From contig MU631356.1 of assembly GCA_026770615.1 (NCBI GenBank), positions 98,766 through 119,868 on the forward strand: a stretch of DNA of 21,103 nucleotides, in the 5' to 3' direction. Below, in pieces: positions 1 through 8,492 of the stretch; within the stretch, counting starts at the first letter, position 1, and every line of letters begins with the position of its first letter. The DNA is from Pavlovales sp. CCMP2436. Its lineage: Eukaryota > Haptophyta > Pavlovophyceae > Pavlovales. The notes below the pieces were generated by a model. The model did not search any database. It was not told the DNA's origin and saw only the letters and a program-made list of their open reading frames with translations. Made by a program: the position numbers and the translations under genes.

Positions 1-67
1 CCCCTCTCCCTTGCGAACAGATGCACAACGTGCAGCACACGCCGCCAGGCAGTCCCCCGGTCGACAA

Positions 68-95
68 CAGGCATATACATATATATATATATATG

Positions 96-127
<32 letters not shown>

Positions 128-210
128 CATATATATATATTATATATATATTATATTTGTATATATATATATTATATATATTATATTTGTATAAATATGT
201 ATGTGTATAT
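68..210. repeat. AT-rich (TA)n/(ATT)n microsatellite
   Basis: Long alternating TA tract interrupted by TATATTATATTTG-like blocks that themselves recur near 150 and 187. No coding potential; open frames here translate to Tyr/Ile runs and are artefacts of the repeat. Confidence 0.9.
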
Positions 211-308
211 ATGTGTAAATGTGTTTATCTTTAGAACACAATGTTTTAGTGTTCGTGTTGTGAGCAATGTTGTAATTTATCATGAATACAGGGTGTCGCG
301 GGCAATAA

Positions 309-378
309 GAAGCCGCAACGTAAAGAAGCTGAGCCTCGTTTTTGAAGCCGCAACGTAAAGAAGCTGAGCCTCGTTTTT
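309..378. repeat. 35-bp perfect tandem duplication
   Basis: A 35-bp unit beginning GAAGCCGCAACGTAAAGAAG occurs twice head-to-tail (309-343 and 344-378) with no mismatch. Part of its core (GAAGCT.AGCCTC) recurs once more near 439-450, so a larger degenerate array is possible. Confidence 0.85.
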
Positions 379-497
379 GTGCATTGTTTGTATGTGATTT
401 AATCAAATGTAAGCACTGTTTGTATATAATTTGCAAAGAAGCTCAGCCTCAAACTCAAAATTCGTCCTTATTATTGCCCGCGGCACCCTGCAGCATG

Positions 498-674
498 AAT
501 ATTCGTACAAGTGAGTATAACGCACCGGGTAGCCCTCCTGGCATTTCAAAAAATAATAGTTCTTTTATCGTCCCCCGACTTGAAGCTCGAAGACGTACGG
601 GCATGACATGATAACATATTTAAATTATTTCAATTCGTACAAGTGGATATCGCACCAGGTAGCCCTCCTGGTGA
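498..674. repeat. Direct repeat pair, period about 131 bp
   Basis: The segment ATTCGTACAAGTG followed by a CGCACC(G/A)GGTAGCCCTCCTGG core appears near 498-542 and again near 630-673 with a few differences. The spacing suggests a decayed two-copy tandem duplication. No gene is supported here. Confidence 0.7.
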
Positions 675-719
675 AAACATATTTATTTGAATCTAATTTA
701 TTTTAATATTTGTTTAGTG

Positions 720-1135
720 TTTATGTGAAACTAGCACCCCTGTGTCACCCCTAAATTCGACGCTTGCAAAAAGAAGAACAATGAACCAAAATCCCTTCCC
801 CAAACAGCTGGCAGCAGATGTGGGACGCGGTAGGCCTGTCCAAGCTCCTCCCCGTGAACCTAACACCCCTGTGTCACTCCTTACCCAACCCCCCCCCCAA
901 ACAGCTGGCAGTAGATGTGGGACGCGGTAGGGCTGCTCAAGATCCTTCTCGTGAACCTGACACCCCTGTGTCACCCCTTACCCCCCCCCCCCAACAGCTG
1001 GCAGCAGATGTGGGACGCGGTAGGCCTGCCCAAGCTCCTCCCCGTGAACCTAACACCCCTGTGTCACCCCTAATCCCCCCCCCCTAAAACAGCTGGCAGC
1101 AGATGTGGAATGCGGTGGGCCTGCCCAAACTCCTG
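720..1135. repeat. GC-rich minisatellite, about 95-bp unit, four copies
   Basis: The anchor CAGCTGGCAGCAGATGTGG begins at about 805, 902, 995 and 1090, giving periods of 97, 93 and 95 bp. Each unit also carries AACACCCCTGTGTCACCCCT and a variable C-run. Length changes in the C-run shift the frame between copies, so the short open frames here do not look like a maintained protein repeat. This is not a CRISPR: units are contiguous and there are no unique spacers. Confidence 0.85.
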
Positions 1136-2171
1136 GCACTCGCGGAGGGTGCTATGCATTCACAGGCAGAAGATATCCTCAACAAAAAGGCAGAGTGAGC
1201 GCTCTGGGTGGGAACTCAACTTAGCTGATGCGCCTGTTGTGCCCCCATGCCGAGGCAAGTCGGGGAACGTTAAAAGAATTGTTAATGAAAATTAGCCATG
1301 GTTGCCAGGGCAGCGGATGCGCGGCTTGGGTGTCGCATGCCGCGGGCTGCTCTGCTACCTGCAAATACTAGTTACAATACGTACAAGCAATGAGAAACTG
1401 GCTTGAAAAGTGAGTGTACGTGCGTCGGCATGCCGCATGCTGCTCTGCTAGACACATGCCGATGGTCGCAAGCTAAAATGAAAAAGGCGGGGTATTTGAA
1501 ATGGAGGCTTAGCTAGTTACTTAGGTAATTACATACAAAGTCTAACCATAACTATTTAAATTTTAGACTGCTATGAAAGGCATATAACAAAATAAACAAT
1601 TAAGGAATAAAAGATGATCGCAATACGTTTGCTATGTGTCACTACTAATGGCGGACTCAACAATTAGCTTAATTCAGCCCCCAGGCGGGCCGCCCGTAGG
1701 CTAGGCAAATAAAAAAATGTCCTAACTTAATCCTTAAGTGTTTTACTTATTTTTCAAAATTTTGGGGATTAATCAAGTTCATGCAGGCTAAAAAACGCGC
1801 ACGGGCTAATTAAAGCGTCGATATGAGCGGACACGGCGGCTCGTGCCTCAGCCCCGCCGCCACGCAGTCGGGCTACACCAGACTGCCAAAAGAATCATAA
1901 GGTTCCGCCGAAGGCAGCTTCGAGAAACCGAGCCTGCTGCTTCTCCGACTTTACAAATAAACTGTTGGCGGTATGGCTATTGTGTATGCTCTTATAGCTA
2001 CTGATCAGGGCTATTGCATCAAGCTATACTGCCTGCATGCCTACCCGCAGCACACAGCACCGCACACACTTACTGGCCACAACCCGTGTCATACGGGAAC
2101 CAGTTGCTGGTTTGGCTCATTCTACTCGGTAGATATGCAGCCGCAGCACAGTGATGAGCGATGGCTCAATA
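1136..2171. other. Gene-free stretch, partly AT-rich
   Basis: No convincing coding region. A short direct repeat (GCATGCCGC followed by GCTGCTCTGCTA) occurs near 1336 and 1430. The stretch 1480-1800 is AT-rich and stop-dense in all frames. 1800-1970 is GC-richer but shows no recognisable domain. Confidence 0.6.
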
Positions 2172-2327
2172 CCGGCTCTTAGAAAAGGCGTAACGTACGG
2201 GGAATATCCGCGGCCCCACTGGGGCCCCGTGGGCCCCCGGGCTATGTGACAAGGTTAGTTATATGTTAGTCACATAGGCGCCTCCGGCGGGGCCCCCGGG
2301 GGCCCTGCGGGGCTTTCTAAGAGCCGG
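2172..2327. mobile_element. Foldback/MITE-like element with 14-bp TIRs
   Basis: The 156-bp segment begins CCGGCTCTTAGAAA and ends with the exact inverse TTTCTAAGAGCCGG. A second inverted pair, CTATGTGAC (2242-2250) and GTCACATAG (2269-2277), plus self-complementary GGGCCCC/GGGGCCC blocks, gives a nested foldback. It is flanked by GCTCAATA (2164-2171) and GCTCGATA (2328-2335), an 8-bp target-site-duplication candidate with one mismatch. Non-coding. An 8-bp duplication fits hAT-like superfamilies and is also reported for Zisupton-type elements, but these TIRs do not match the edges of the KDZ gene in this window, so the family is unassigned. Confidence 0.6.
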
Positions 2328-2973
2328 GCTCGATATAGCAACACGGATTGCTGACGCGACTATTTCGGTCGCTGCAACTGGATTGTGTTGCTATTCAGAG
2401 GTCGTAGTCTTGAGTCGCTCAGCTTTTGAACTGATCGTCTCCGTTTGTCGAAGATCCTGTAGTCCAATGTGAACCTGCCGCACGTCGACCTCTCGACGGG
2501 CACCGACTAGCGCTGCAAGGACTAGTCGAAAGAAGAAGTAGACCGGCGTATCCAACATAAACAACGCTATCATACGCGCATAATTTTGAAATCTCCCTCC
2601 TAGTTTGTTTGTAACTAGTGCAATCCAGGCGGACCTGCCCCGGTAGGCAGTCCCGTATTAGAATAAATGTTGGATTTTGACTCCTCCTTTCTGACCATAT
2701 GTATAAATTAGTCAGCTAGTGGGTCGGAATCCGAATTAGTGGCGCGATTCCGCACTGGAGAGGGGAAAAGGTTATGGGCGGGACGAAGAAGTAGACATTG
2801 TTCGCCTCTGCGCGCTAAGTGTCGATAGCTGTTGTCGAATGGAGCCCTCCTCGACAGTCGGAGCCCACCTCGTGTGCCTCTCATGTGCCTCTGAGGTCGA
2901 CAACATGCTAAAGGTAAATTACATTTCCGATTTTTACCGCTCGGAGGCGAAAAGAAATGCATGGTTCCAGATG
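2328..2973. other. Gene-free stretch
   Basis: Only short open frames without recognisable domains, codon bias or splice context. No repeat or RNA gene noticed. Confidence 0.5.
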
Positions 2974-3052
2974 GGGTACAACAGAGTTAGATGCAGATTC
3001 GTGAATGGGGCGCCGCCCTATTCACGAATCTGCATCTAACTCTCTTGTACCC
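2974..3052. repeat. Near-perfect 38-bp inverted repeat (hairpin)
   Basis: The arm at 2974-3011 (starts GGGTACAACAGAGTTAGATG) is the reverse complement of 3015-3052 with only two mismatches, around a 3-nt spacer. Such a long, fresh palindrome is unstable unless recent or selected. It could be a small foldback element, a duplication-inversion scar or a structured RNA. No coding role is visible. Confidence 0.85.
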
Positions 3053-3214
3053 TTAATCCGGTTTGGGAGTTACCCGGAAGGATTTCGCTAGACTTTTTCG
3101 TAATTTCCCCCCGGACTGGCCACTAATTTAGATTTCGGCCCTAGTATAATTTATATAAACTTCTTCGCCATCCTGAAACGGCCGGATCGCACTGCCCACT
3201 CGCGAGGTAGCCCT

Positions 3215-3979
3215 ATGGGCTGCCTCGCAAAGCTGTTGTACGCACTGCTATCGGCCACCTCCATCACGGACGCTTCATCTACTACCTCATCCACCGCGCC
3301 TCCGCGCGGTTGCTCGCGCCATGCGCGCGCGAACAAGTTCATGGCATTCCAAACCCAAACCCGCCATTAAGTGGACTCGCTCGCGCTCGACGTCTCGGCT
3401 CCTTCGGCTCCTTCTTCAACCAGTCCTTCCAACGCGCCCCCGCGCTGCAGTCAGCGCCCCGCACGCGCGAACGAGTTCACGGCATTCAAAACCCCGTCGC
3501 TTCCTAGCGACACGCTGACGGTGAGACCACAAATGAACTTGCTCACTCGCGCTGGGCCGGACGGCCTCGCGTTGCCTGGTTTGGCTCATTCGGCTCCTTC
3601 TTCAACTAGTCCTTCCACCCCGCCTCTGCGCGGCGGCCCGCGCCCTGCACGCGTGAACAAGTTCACGGCATTCAAAACCCAAACCCGCCATCAAGTGGAC
3701 TCGCTCGCGCTTGACGTCTCGGCTCCTTCGGCTCTCTCTTCAACCAGTCCTTCCACCGCGCCCCCGCGCTGCGGCCCGCGCCCTGCACGTGCAAACGAGT
3801 TCTCGACATTCAAAACCCTATCGCTTCCCAGCGATACGTCACCGCTGGGATCACCAATGGACTCGCTTGCTCGCGCACTGTCGGGCGGCCCCGCGTTGCG
3901 CAGCGACTCCAGCGCTTTGTTTTCGGCTTCCTCATCATCCACCACTTCTACCAGCTCCCCACTTCGGCGTAGCGCGTAG
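3215..3979 (+). pseudogene. Ser/Thr/Pro/Ala-rich repeat ORF with one internal stop
   Basis: One frame runs from ATG at 3215 (MGCLAKLLYALLSA, weakly hydrophobic) to TAG at 3977-3979, broken only by TAA at 3368-3370. The protein repeats a module resembling VDSLALDVSAPSAPSST followed by PPRCGPRPARANEF and TAFKTPSLPSDT. The DNA is a higher-order repeat: the anchor GAACAAGTTCATGGCATTC and its variants start at about 3330, 3469, 3654 and 3793, spacings of 139, 185 and 139, so the full unit is 324 bp (108 codons, frame preserving). In the second copy the codon matching the stop is CAA, so the stop arose by C-to-T. No known family. It may instead be a simple GC-rich satellite whose frame is open by composition; the minus strand is also partly open. 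Confidence 0.4.
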
Positions 3980-4227
3980 GAGCCTGCGTCGGAGCGCTAA
4001 GATCAGCCTGACTTGAACTTGAAACGTACCGCCAGCCCGAACCCCCTTACATTTATTTCTTTGACTCTGTCATCTTAAGAGTTAAGCCCAATCGCAATTG
4101 GGGAGTCATCATGCATGCCGTGAGCTAGCATACTCTCATAGGAGCGCTGCAACAAGCTAATGGTAAGCGTGGCGCTGAACAGTGAAGAAATCGCACTCCT
4201 CTTCTTACAGGGTCGCCATTCTTGTCG

Positions 4228-6582
4228 TCAATCACCAATCTCGAGAACGAACTCGGGGTACACCATCGTCTCATCGAAGATGATGAACTCGTTGTGAATC
4301 TGTAACGCCCCGGGCCGCGTAGTGTATGTGTGCTTGGCCATCTTGCTGTGGTGGCCAACTTTTGGGAAGTTCGAAGTCACCGTAGGCGCCGCAGCGAGTA
4401 GCTCTGTTTTGCCCAGGGCGACGCGGCAGACCAAGATGATGGCGCGGCCCTGCTTCTTGCCACCGACGACTCCACAGTCCGTGTACTGCCACGCCTTGCA
4501 CGCTGAGTTCGTAAAGTATAGTCCTGTCCCGTACAGAGCACCGCCGCTTTTTGTCCCCGTGAACTTGGTCCGGAGGCCGTACCGCACGATGTCGGGCAGG
4601 TTCGAAATGCTGGTGCCATGGAGCAGGTATCGGGTGGAGGCTAGCACAGAGAGGCCGTTACGCTCCTCCAAGCGGCGCAGCCAATCGTGCGACTTGAACA
4701 GCTCGTCGTTCGGTGGGATCGCGGGACCTGCCAGCTCGGCCTCGATCTGCTTCTCGTGGAAACGGAAGCGCTCCCACATAGAATGGTTCTCGATCCGGTA
4801 GATGCGCACTTTGTCAAACTCGTTAGAGATGCCGCACGCGCAGTTGTTGTTGCTCGTTACTTTCAGCATCTGTGAGGCCTGCTGGCACATGTAGCCACCG
4901 TCCACATACGCATCCTTCACGAGCAGCCCGAGATCCTCCACGTGCTCAGACTTGCAGTGTGAGCAAGATGGGGTTGTCATTTTGTACAGCAGCCCACAGG
5001 GGGCACACGTCCATATCAGCGGCTCCGCGTGCTTCCAGTAGGCAGGCACCAAGGGCTGCTGCGCCTTTAGCTGCACCTTAAGCTGCTCCACTGTATGCCT
5101 GCTCGCTGCTGCCTGCAAGTAGATTGCCTGCCTGCTCGCTGCTGCCTGCAAGTGCATGGCCTCTTCTTCTGCGCGACGCCTGTTTGCCCACTGAGATGTA
5201 AGGGCAAACAGGTATCGTTTGCCCCAGCCCCAGACTTGGCAGACCCAGCCCCAGAGTTCGTACTCCGGGGCTGGGGCTGATGAAGCACGGCGCCCCTCGG
5301 TAAAGTAGTGCAGATACGCCAAGAAACCGAAGCGCGCGATTGAGATTGCGATGACGATTACGGAGTACACGGGCGCCTCGGATGCGAGCATGCACTTGGG
5401 CGAGTTGAGCAAGTAGTGTGAATCGCGCAGGTTTACTTCGACCATAAGGACGACGAGCCTGATGAGTAGCGGCCACACGAAGATGGTGCGTAGCAGCGAA
5501 GTTTCGAAGAAAAAATACCAAGTGGTAAAGAGCAGGGCAGGACGAACGCCGAGTAAGATGGCCGAGGCGTCCTTGTGCGCTGTTGGGTCGACCTTGTGTA
5601 CTTTTGTCAGCTGACGAAATGCGTACTGGACACACGTCAAGCAGAGCAATCGACATACCCGGTGTTCGGATGGGAGCAGATAGGCCGAGTAGACGAGAAG
5701 GCAGACCGAGATGGCCGAGCAGATGGCCGAGCAGCATAAAGAGAAGGTAAATTGAGGTGCTAACGCGAAGCCACCCAAGAGCGCGTTTGAATCACTCTCC
5801 AGCGTATCCATAGCATCCAATGCACGAGCATACAGAGGAAGACACACCACGGCAGCGTGCACGCGCAGCGTATCCAGAGCATCCACTGCACGAGCATACA
5901 GAGGAAGACACACCACGGCAGCGTGCACGCGCAGCGTATCCAGAGCATCCACTGCACGAGCATACAGAGGAGGACGCACCACGGCTGCGTGCACGCGCAG
6001 CGTATCCAGAGCATCCACTGCACGAGCATACAGAGAATGACACATAGGGACTGCGTGCACGCGCAGCGTATCCAGAGCATCCACTGCACGAGCATACAGA
6101 GAATGACACATAGGGAGGATGTACACGGCAGAGAAGAGGAAGAAGAGGAAGATCCAGTGTATACGCGGCGAGAGCTTAACAGGCTGCACATGTTCCACCT
6201 TGTGCGTGCGTGCGTCATCATCGGCCTCCATCCTCTCCTGAAACGCGGCGGACTGGAGGAAGAAGCACATCGCCTCGGCGTGCGCGTAGAAGGTGGTCTT
6301 GAGAAGTTGGGTCTGAAGACGTAGGGCCACCTGGGGGTGGCAGTGGTCGAAGGCCATGGTCAGCCCCGACTGCTGCTCGTCATCGAGGCCCTTGCAGCCC
6401 GCGTCGAGGATTACGATGGCCGTCTTCCAACACTTGGTGCCGCGCGCTACCTTCCCGAGCAGCTCGTCGAGCTGCGCCATGCCCGCCCGGCGGCGTGCGC
6501 CAACACGCATCGCCGATGCGCCTGCCTCGGTCCCTGCAGCACTCGCCGATGCGGCAAGGACCAGAGAGAGATAGAGCAGCAT
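4228..6582 (-). CDS. Kar5/GEX1-like, multi-pass membrane PARP-domain protein
   Basis: Intronless 784-codon gene. Start is the ATG at 6580-6582, which opens directly on a signal peptide (MLLYLSLVLAASASA). Residues about 36-120 form a Cys domain (KCWKTAIVILDAGCKGLDDE, then FYAHAEAMCFFLQSAAF) with the pattern of Kar5/GEX1/Brambleberry, nuclear-envelope karyogamy proteins. A first membrane span lies near 142-157, then five 22-residue repeats (LYARAVDALDTLRVHA) to about 262, then hydrophobic spans near 280-303, 339-359, 363-383 and 403-427. An Ala-rich helical stretch follows, then a CxxC-x10-CxxC motif (526-543, RanBP2-like), and RIYRIENHSMWERF leading into a PARP catalytic domain (about 645-784): H655 in LLHGTS, Y689 in YGTGLYF, E765 in HNEFIIFD, the H-Y-E triad of active ADP-ribosyltransferases. 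Inferred location is the ER/nuclear envelope with the PARP domain on the nucleo-cytoplasmic side. PARP call near certain; Kar5/GEX1 call probable. Confidence 0.9.
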   Translation of the reverse strand: MLLYLSLVLAASASAAGTEAGASAMRVGARRRAGMAQLDELLGKVARGTKCWKTAIVILDAGCKGLDDEQQSGLTMAFDHCHPQVALRLQTQLLKTTFYAHAEAMCFFLQSAAFQERMEADDDARTHKVEHVQPVKLSPRIHWIFLFFLFSAVYILPMCHSLYARAVDALDTLRVHAVPMCHSLYARAVDALDTLRVHAAVVRPPLYARAVDALDTLRVHAAVVCLPLYARAVDALDTLRVHAAVVCLPLYARALDAMDTLESDSNALLGGFALAPQFTFSLCCSAICSAISVCLLVYSAYLLPSEHRVCRLLCLTCVQYAFRQLTKVHKVDPTAHKDASAILLGVRPALLFTTWYFFFETSLLRTIFVWPLLIRLVVLMVEVNLRDSHYLLNSPKCMLASEAPVYSVIVIAISIARFGFLAYLHYFTEGRRASSAPAPEYELWGWVCQVWGWGKRYLFALTSQWANRRRAEEEAMHLQAAASRQAIYLQAAASRHTVEQLKVQLKAQQPLVPAYWKHAEPLIWTCAPCGLLYKMTTPSCSHCKSEHVEDLGLLVKDAYVDGGYMCQQASQMLKVTSNNNCACGISNEFDKVRIYRIENHSMWERFRFHEKQIEAELAGPAIPPNDELFKSHDWLRRLEERNGLSVLASTRYLLHGTSISNLPDIVRYGLRTKFTGTKSGGALYGTGLYFTNSACKAWQYTDCGVVGGKKQGRAIILVCRVALGKTELLAAAPTVTSNFPKVGHHSKMAKHTYTTRPGALQIHNEFIIFDETMVYPEFVLEIGD
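5098..5153 (-). repeat. 33-bp duplication inside the PARP-fusion gene
   Basis: A 23-bp identical core beginning CCTGCTCGCTGCTGCCTGCA occurs at 5098 and 5131, encoding twice the peptide LQAAASR in the Ala-rich helical linker before the zinc-ribbon-like motif. In frame. Confidence 0.8.
5802..6118 (-). repeat. 66-bp tandem repeat (5 copies) inside the PARP-fusion gene
   Basis: Units start at 5802, 5868, 5934, 6000 and 6066, nearly identical at DNA level, each encoding 22 residues (LYARAVDALDTLRVHA plus a variable hydrophobic linker). The frame is preserved because 66 is a multiple of three. Near identity, including at synonymous sites, points to recent expansion or homogenisation. The repeat lies just after the first predicted membrane segment and could lengthen a luminal or cytosolic helical region. 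Confidence 0.9.
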
Positions 6583-6700
6583 GCCCACCCCAAGCCACCC
6601 CAGGGCAAGGAAGGGCACGGCAGGCCAGACGGTGAACCGGCACCTTGAACCTGAGCAGAGTGAGACCCTTTTTTTTTAACTACGACTTACTTACAAGCAA

Positions 6701-6740
6701 GGCAGTGGGTACCGTGCAAGCTTGCACGGCTCCCAGTGCC
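6701..6740. repeat. 40-bp imperfect palindrome between divergent genes
   Basis: The centre CCGTGCAAGCTTGCACGG (6712-6729) is a perfect 18-bp palindrome. It extends outward as GGCAGTGGG and CCCAGTGCC, giving 20-bp arms with three mismatches. It lies 119 bp upstream of the PARP-fusion ATG and 49 bp upstream of the KDZ ATG, preceded by a T-tract (6669-6677). It may be a regulatory palindrome of a shared promoter or a transposon-related hairpin. Confidence 0.6.
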
Positions 6741-6788
6741 GTGCACTGTGAGGCGGTTTCGAACCAGCCGCGCGTGACACCCAGCGCC

Positions 6789-7553
6789 ATGAGCTCGTGG
6801 AGCCTACCGCGCATTCGCGGCAAGAAGCGCGAGCAGCCGGCGGTGGACTCGCCGGCGGCGGATTCGCCGCAGACAGGGCCGCAGGCGGACTCTCTGAAAG
6901 CGGGCCGACCTCCGCGCCCTGCTGAGCGCCGCCCTCTCGGGCAGTGGGGCGACTTCTCGTTCGGCGAGGGCCTGGGCGGTCGCGCCTTGCAAGGGCGGCG
7001 CGGGATGGCGGCGAGTCGCAAGGGCGCAAAAGCGGGCGAAGACCCGGCGGGCGGGAGCGCCAGGGCGGCGCTGGATGGCGGCGAGCGCAAGGGCGACTCT
7101 GGCGATGACTCAGGTGACGGCGACTCCCCGGTGGCCATGACGAGGAGGAGCCTTTCCTGTGGCACCGGCGCGTTGTCCCCCGCTCCAAGAGCGCACGCAT
7201 GGTGGAGGACCAGAACAGGGAGTGAAACTGGGCCCAGCGCTGCATGTCATCGCTCTTCGCCGTGCTTACTACCGCGATGTGCGCTGCTCGTATCGTTGGC
7301 GCGAGCGCTGGTCTTGCTAGCGCTGGTGCTGGCACTGGTGCTGGCGCTGGTGCTGACGCCGCCTTCAAGTGCGGCAGCTGCCTGTCTGAGTGCATGTTGA
7401 CGCACAGCATCTCGTGCGAGGAGTGCAATCTTATGATGTGCGCGAGGAGTGCGACCGCAGCCAGCACCTGAAGCTACACACATACAACCGATGGCTTCAG
7501 TCGGCGACGGCCGGCCGCCGTGGTCTCGACGCCGAGCAGTTTTCATTCGAGGG
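6789..7553 (+). pseudogene. KDZ exon 1: basic/low-complexity N-terminus and CxC zinc cluster
   Basis: ATG at 6789 opens a basic, Ser/Pro/Gly-rich N-terminus (MSSWSLPRIRGKKREQP). The coding signal then moves to another frame near 7130 (EEEPFLWHRRVVPRSKSARM), meets TGA at 7223, continues through a Gly/Ala repeat into the Cys cluster (FKCGSCLSEC, ISCEECNLMMC), and shifts again near 7437 to EECDRSQHLKLHTYNRW. Cys pairs with a downstream CD...H and a Trp match the zinc clusters found N-terminal to KDZ transposases, which probably bind DNA or chromatin. Exon end GGG|GTAACT at 7553 joins in phase to 7647. Confidence 0.6.
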
Positions 7554-7961
7554 GTAACTTGCGCGAAAGCCATCTCCCGACTCCCTCCCCTCGCACACCA
7601 TCTCTGACATTTTGCCCTTGCCCTCATTGTCAATGCGGTGCCTCAGGGAGGTCATGCGCGTGCGTTTGGACGCCACAAACTACTCTTCGCTCGCTGCATC
7701 GCTGACGGCGACGCGATCGTGCTCTGCCTGTGATGACGGAGCGCTCGTACCTGGCATGCCCACGGCACAGGACATGTTCGTATGGACTGAGAAGGGTGGC
7801 TTTAGGTGCAGCAAGTAGTACATGTGCTGTGACAGTCAGACGTGCCCAGAATACAGTGCTGGTGTTGCCACCGCCAGCGACGTCGAGCACTTCCTCGGCT
7901 TCAAATCCCTAGTTCCGATCGCTGCAAATGTGGTCCTGGCCCCCGCGCTCCTTCGCACCCT

Positions 7962-8213
7962 GTACGTTTTGATATAGTTGAGAGCTAGCTGGGGCAAGCC
8001 CCCCCCCCCCCGCCCGAATAATATTATTAATAATACCTATCAGACCAAACTCCCCCCTCCCCCAATAATATGTTTAAAAGTACCAACAGACCAAGCCCCC
8101 CCCCTTACCCCCCCGATAATATTATTATAGTACATATCGGACCAAGCTCCCACCCTCCCTCTCAATAATATTATTAATAATACCTATCAGGCCAAGCCTC
8201 CCCCTCTCCCGCC

Positions 8214-8253
<40 letters not shown>

Positions 8254-8378
8254 TACACACACTCTCTCACTCTCTCACTCTCCTCCCTCCCTCTCCCTCT
8301 CTCCCTCCCTCCCCCCCCTCTTTCTCTCTCTCTCCCCCCCCCCCATAATATTATCCCTGATAATAGTATTTGATGTAG
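7962..8378 (+). repeat. Intron made of about four tandem AT/poly-C units plus (CT)n(CA)n
   Basis: Donor GTACGT at 7962, acceptor GATGTAG at 8378, phase 2. From 7990 to 8215 it consists of about four related units of 55-70 bp, each a run of Cs, then AATAATATTATTA, then ACCTATCAG(A/G)CCAAGC. A CT/CA microsatellite follows (8206-8340). The same unit recurs in other introns of this gene. Confidence 0.75.
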
Positions 8379-8492
8379 GCTGGCTGCTAGCGATAACGAA
8401 TCGATGTCCGGTGTCGACTCCCTCCTCTCCAACCTCGAGCAGATCAGCCGAGAGAAGGGCAGGCCCCTTCGACTCAGCGTCCACCTCGTCAG

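Noticed and set aside
11..436. Open frames rich in Tyr/Ile at the window start.
   Set aside because: Direct translation of the TA microsatellite.
720..1135. CRISPR-like regular repeats.
   Set aside because: Units are contiguous with no unique spacers, in a eukaryotic context; minisatellite instead.
2172..2327. Assignment of the MITE to the KDZ gene in this window.
   Set aside because: Its TIR CCGGCTCTTAGAAA was not found near 6.6 or 13.7 kb; only the 8-bp duplication length is compatible.
5760..6324. Long open frames on both strands across the 66-bp repeats (for example Cys/Trp/Met-rich peptides).
   Set aside because: They are shadows of the 66-bp repeat; only the frame of the PARP-fusion gene continues into recognised domains on both sides.
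6750..6775. tRNA B-box-like GGTTTCGAACC.
   Set aside because: No A-box or cloverleaf could be drawn around it.
6680..7467. Antisense open frames of 161 and 258 codons opposite KDZ exon 1.
   Set aside because: GC-rich antisense openness. The plus strand carries the recognisable CxC zinc cluster and in-phase splice sites.
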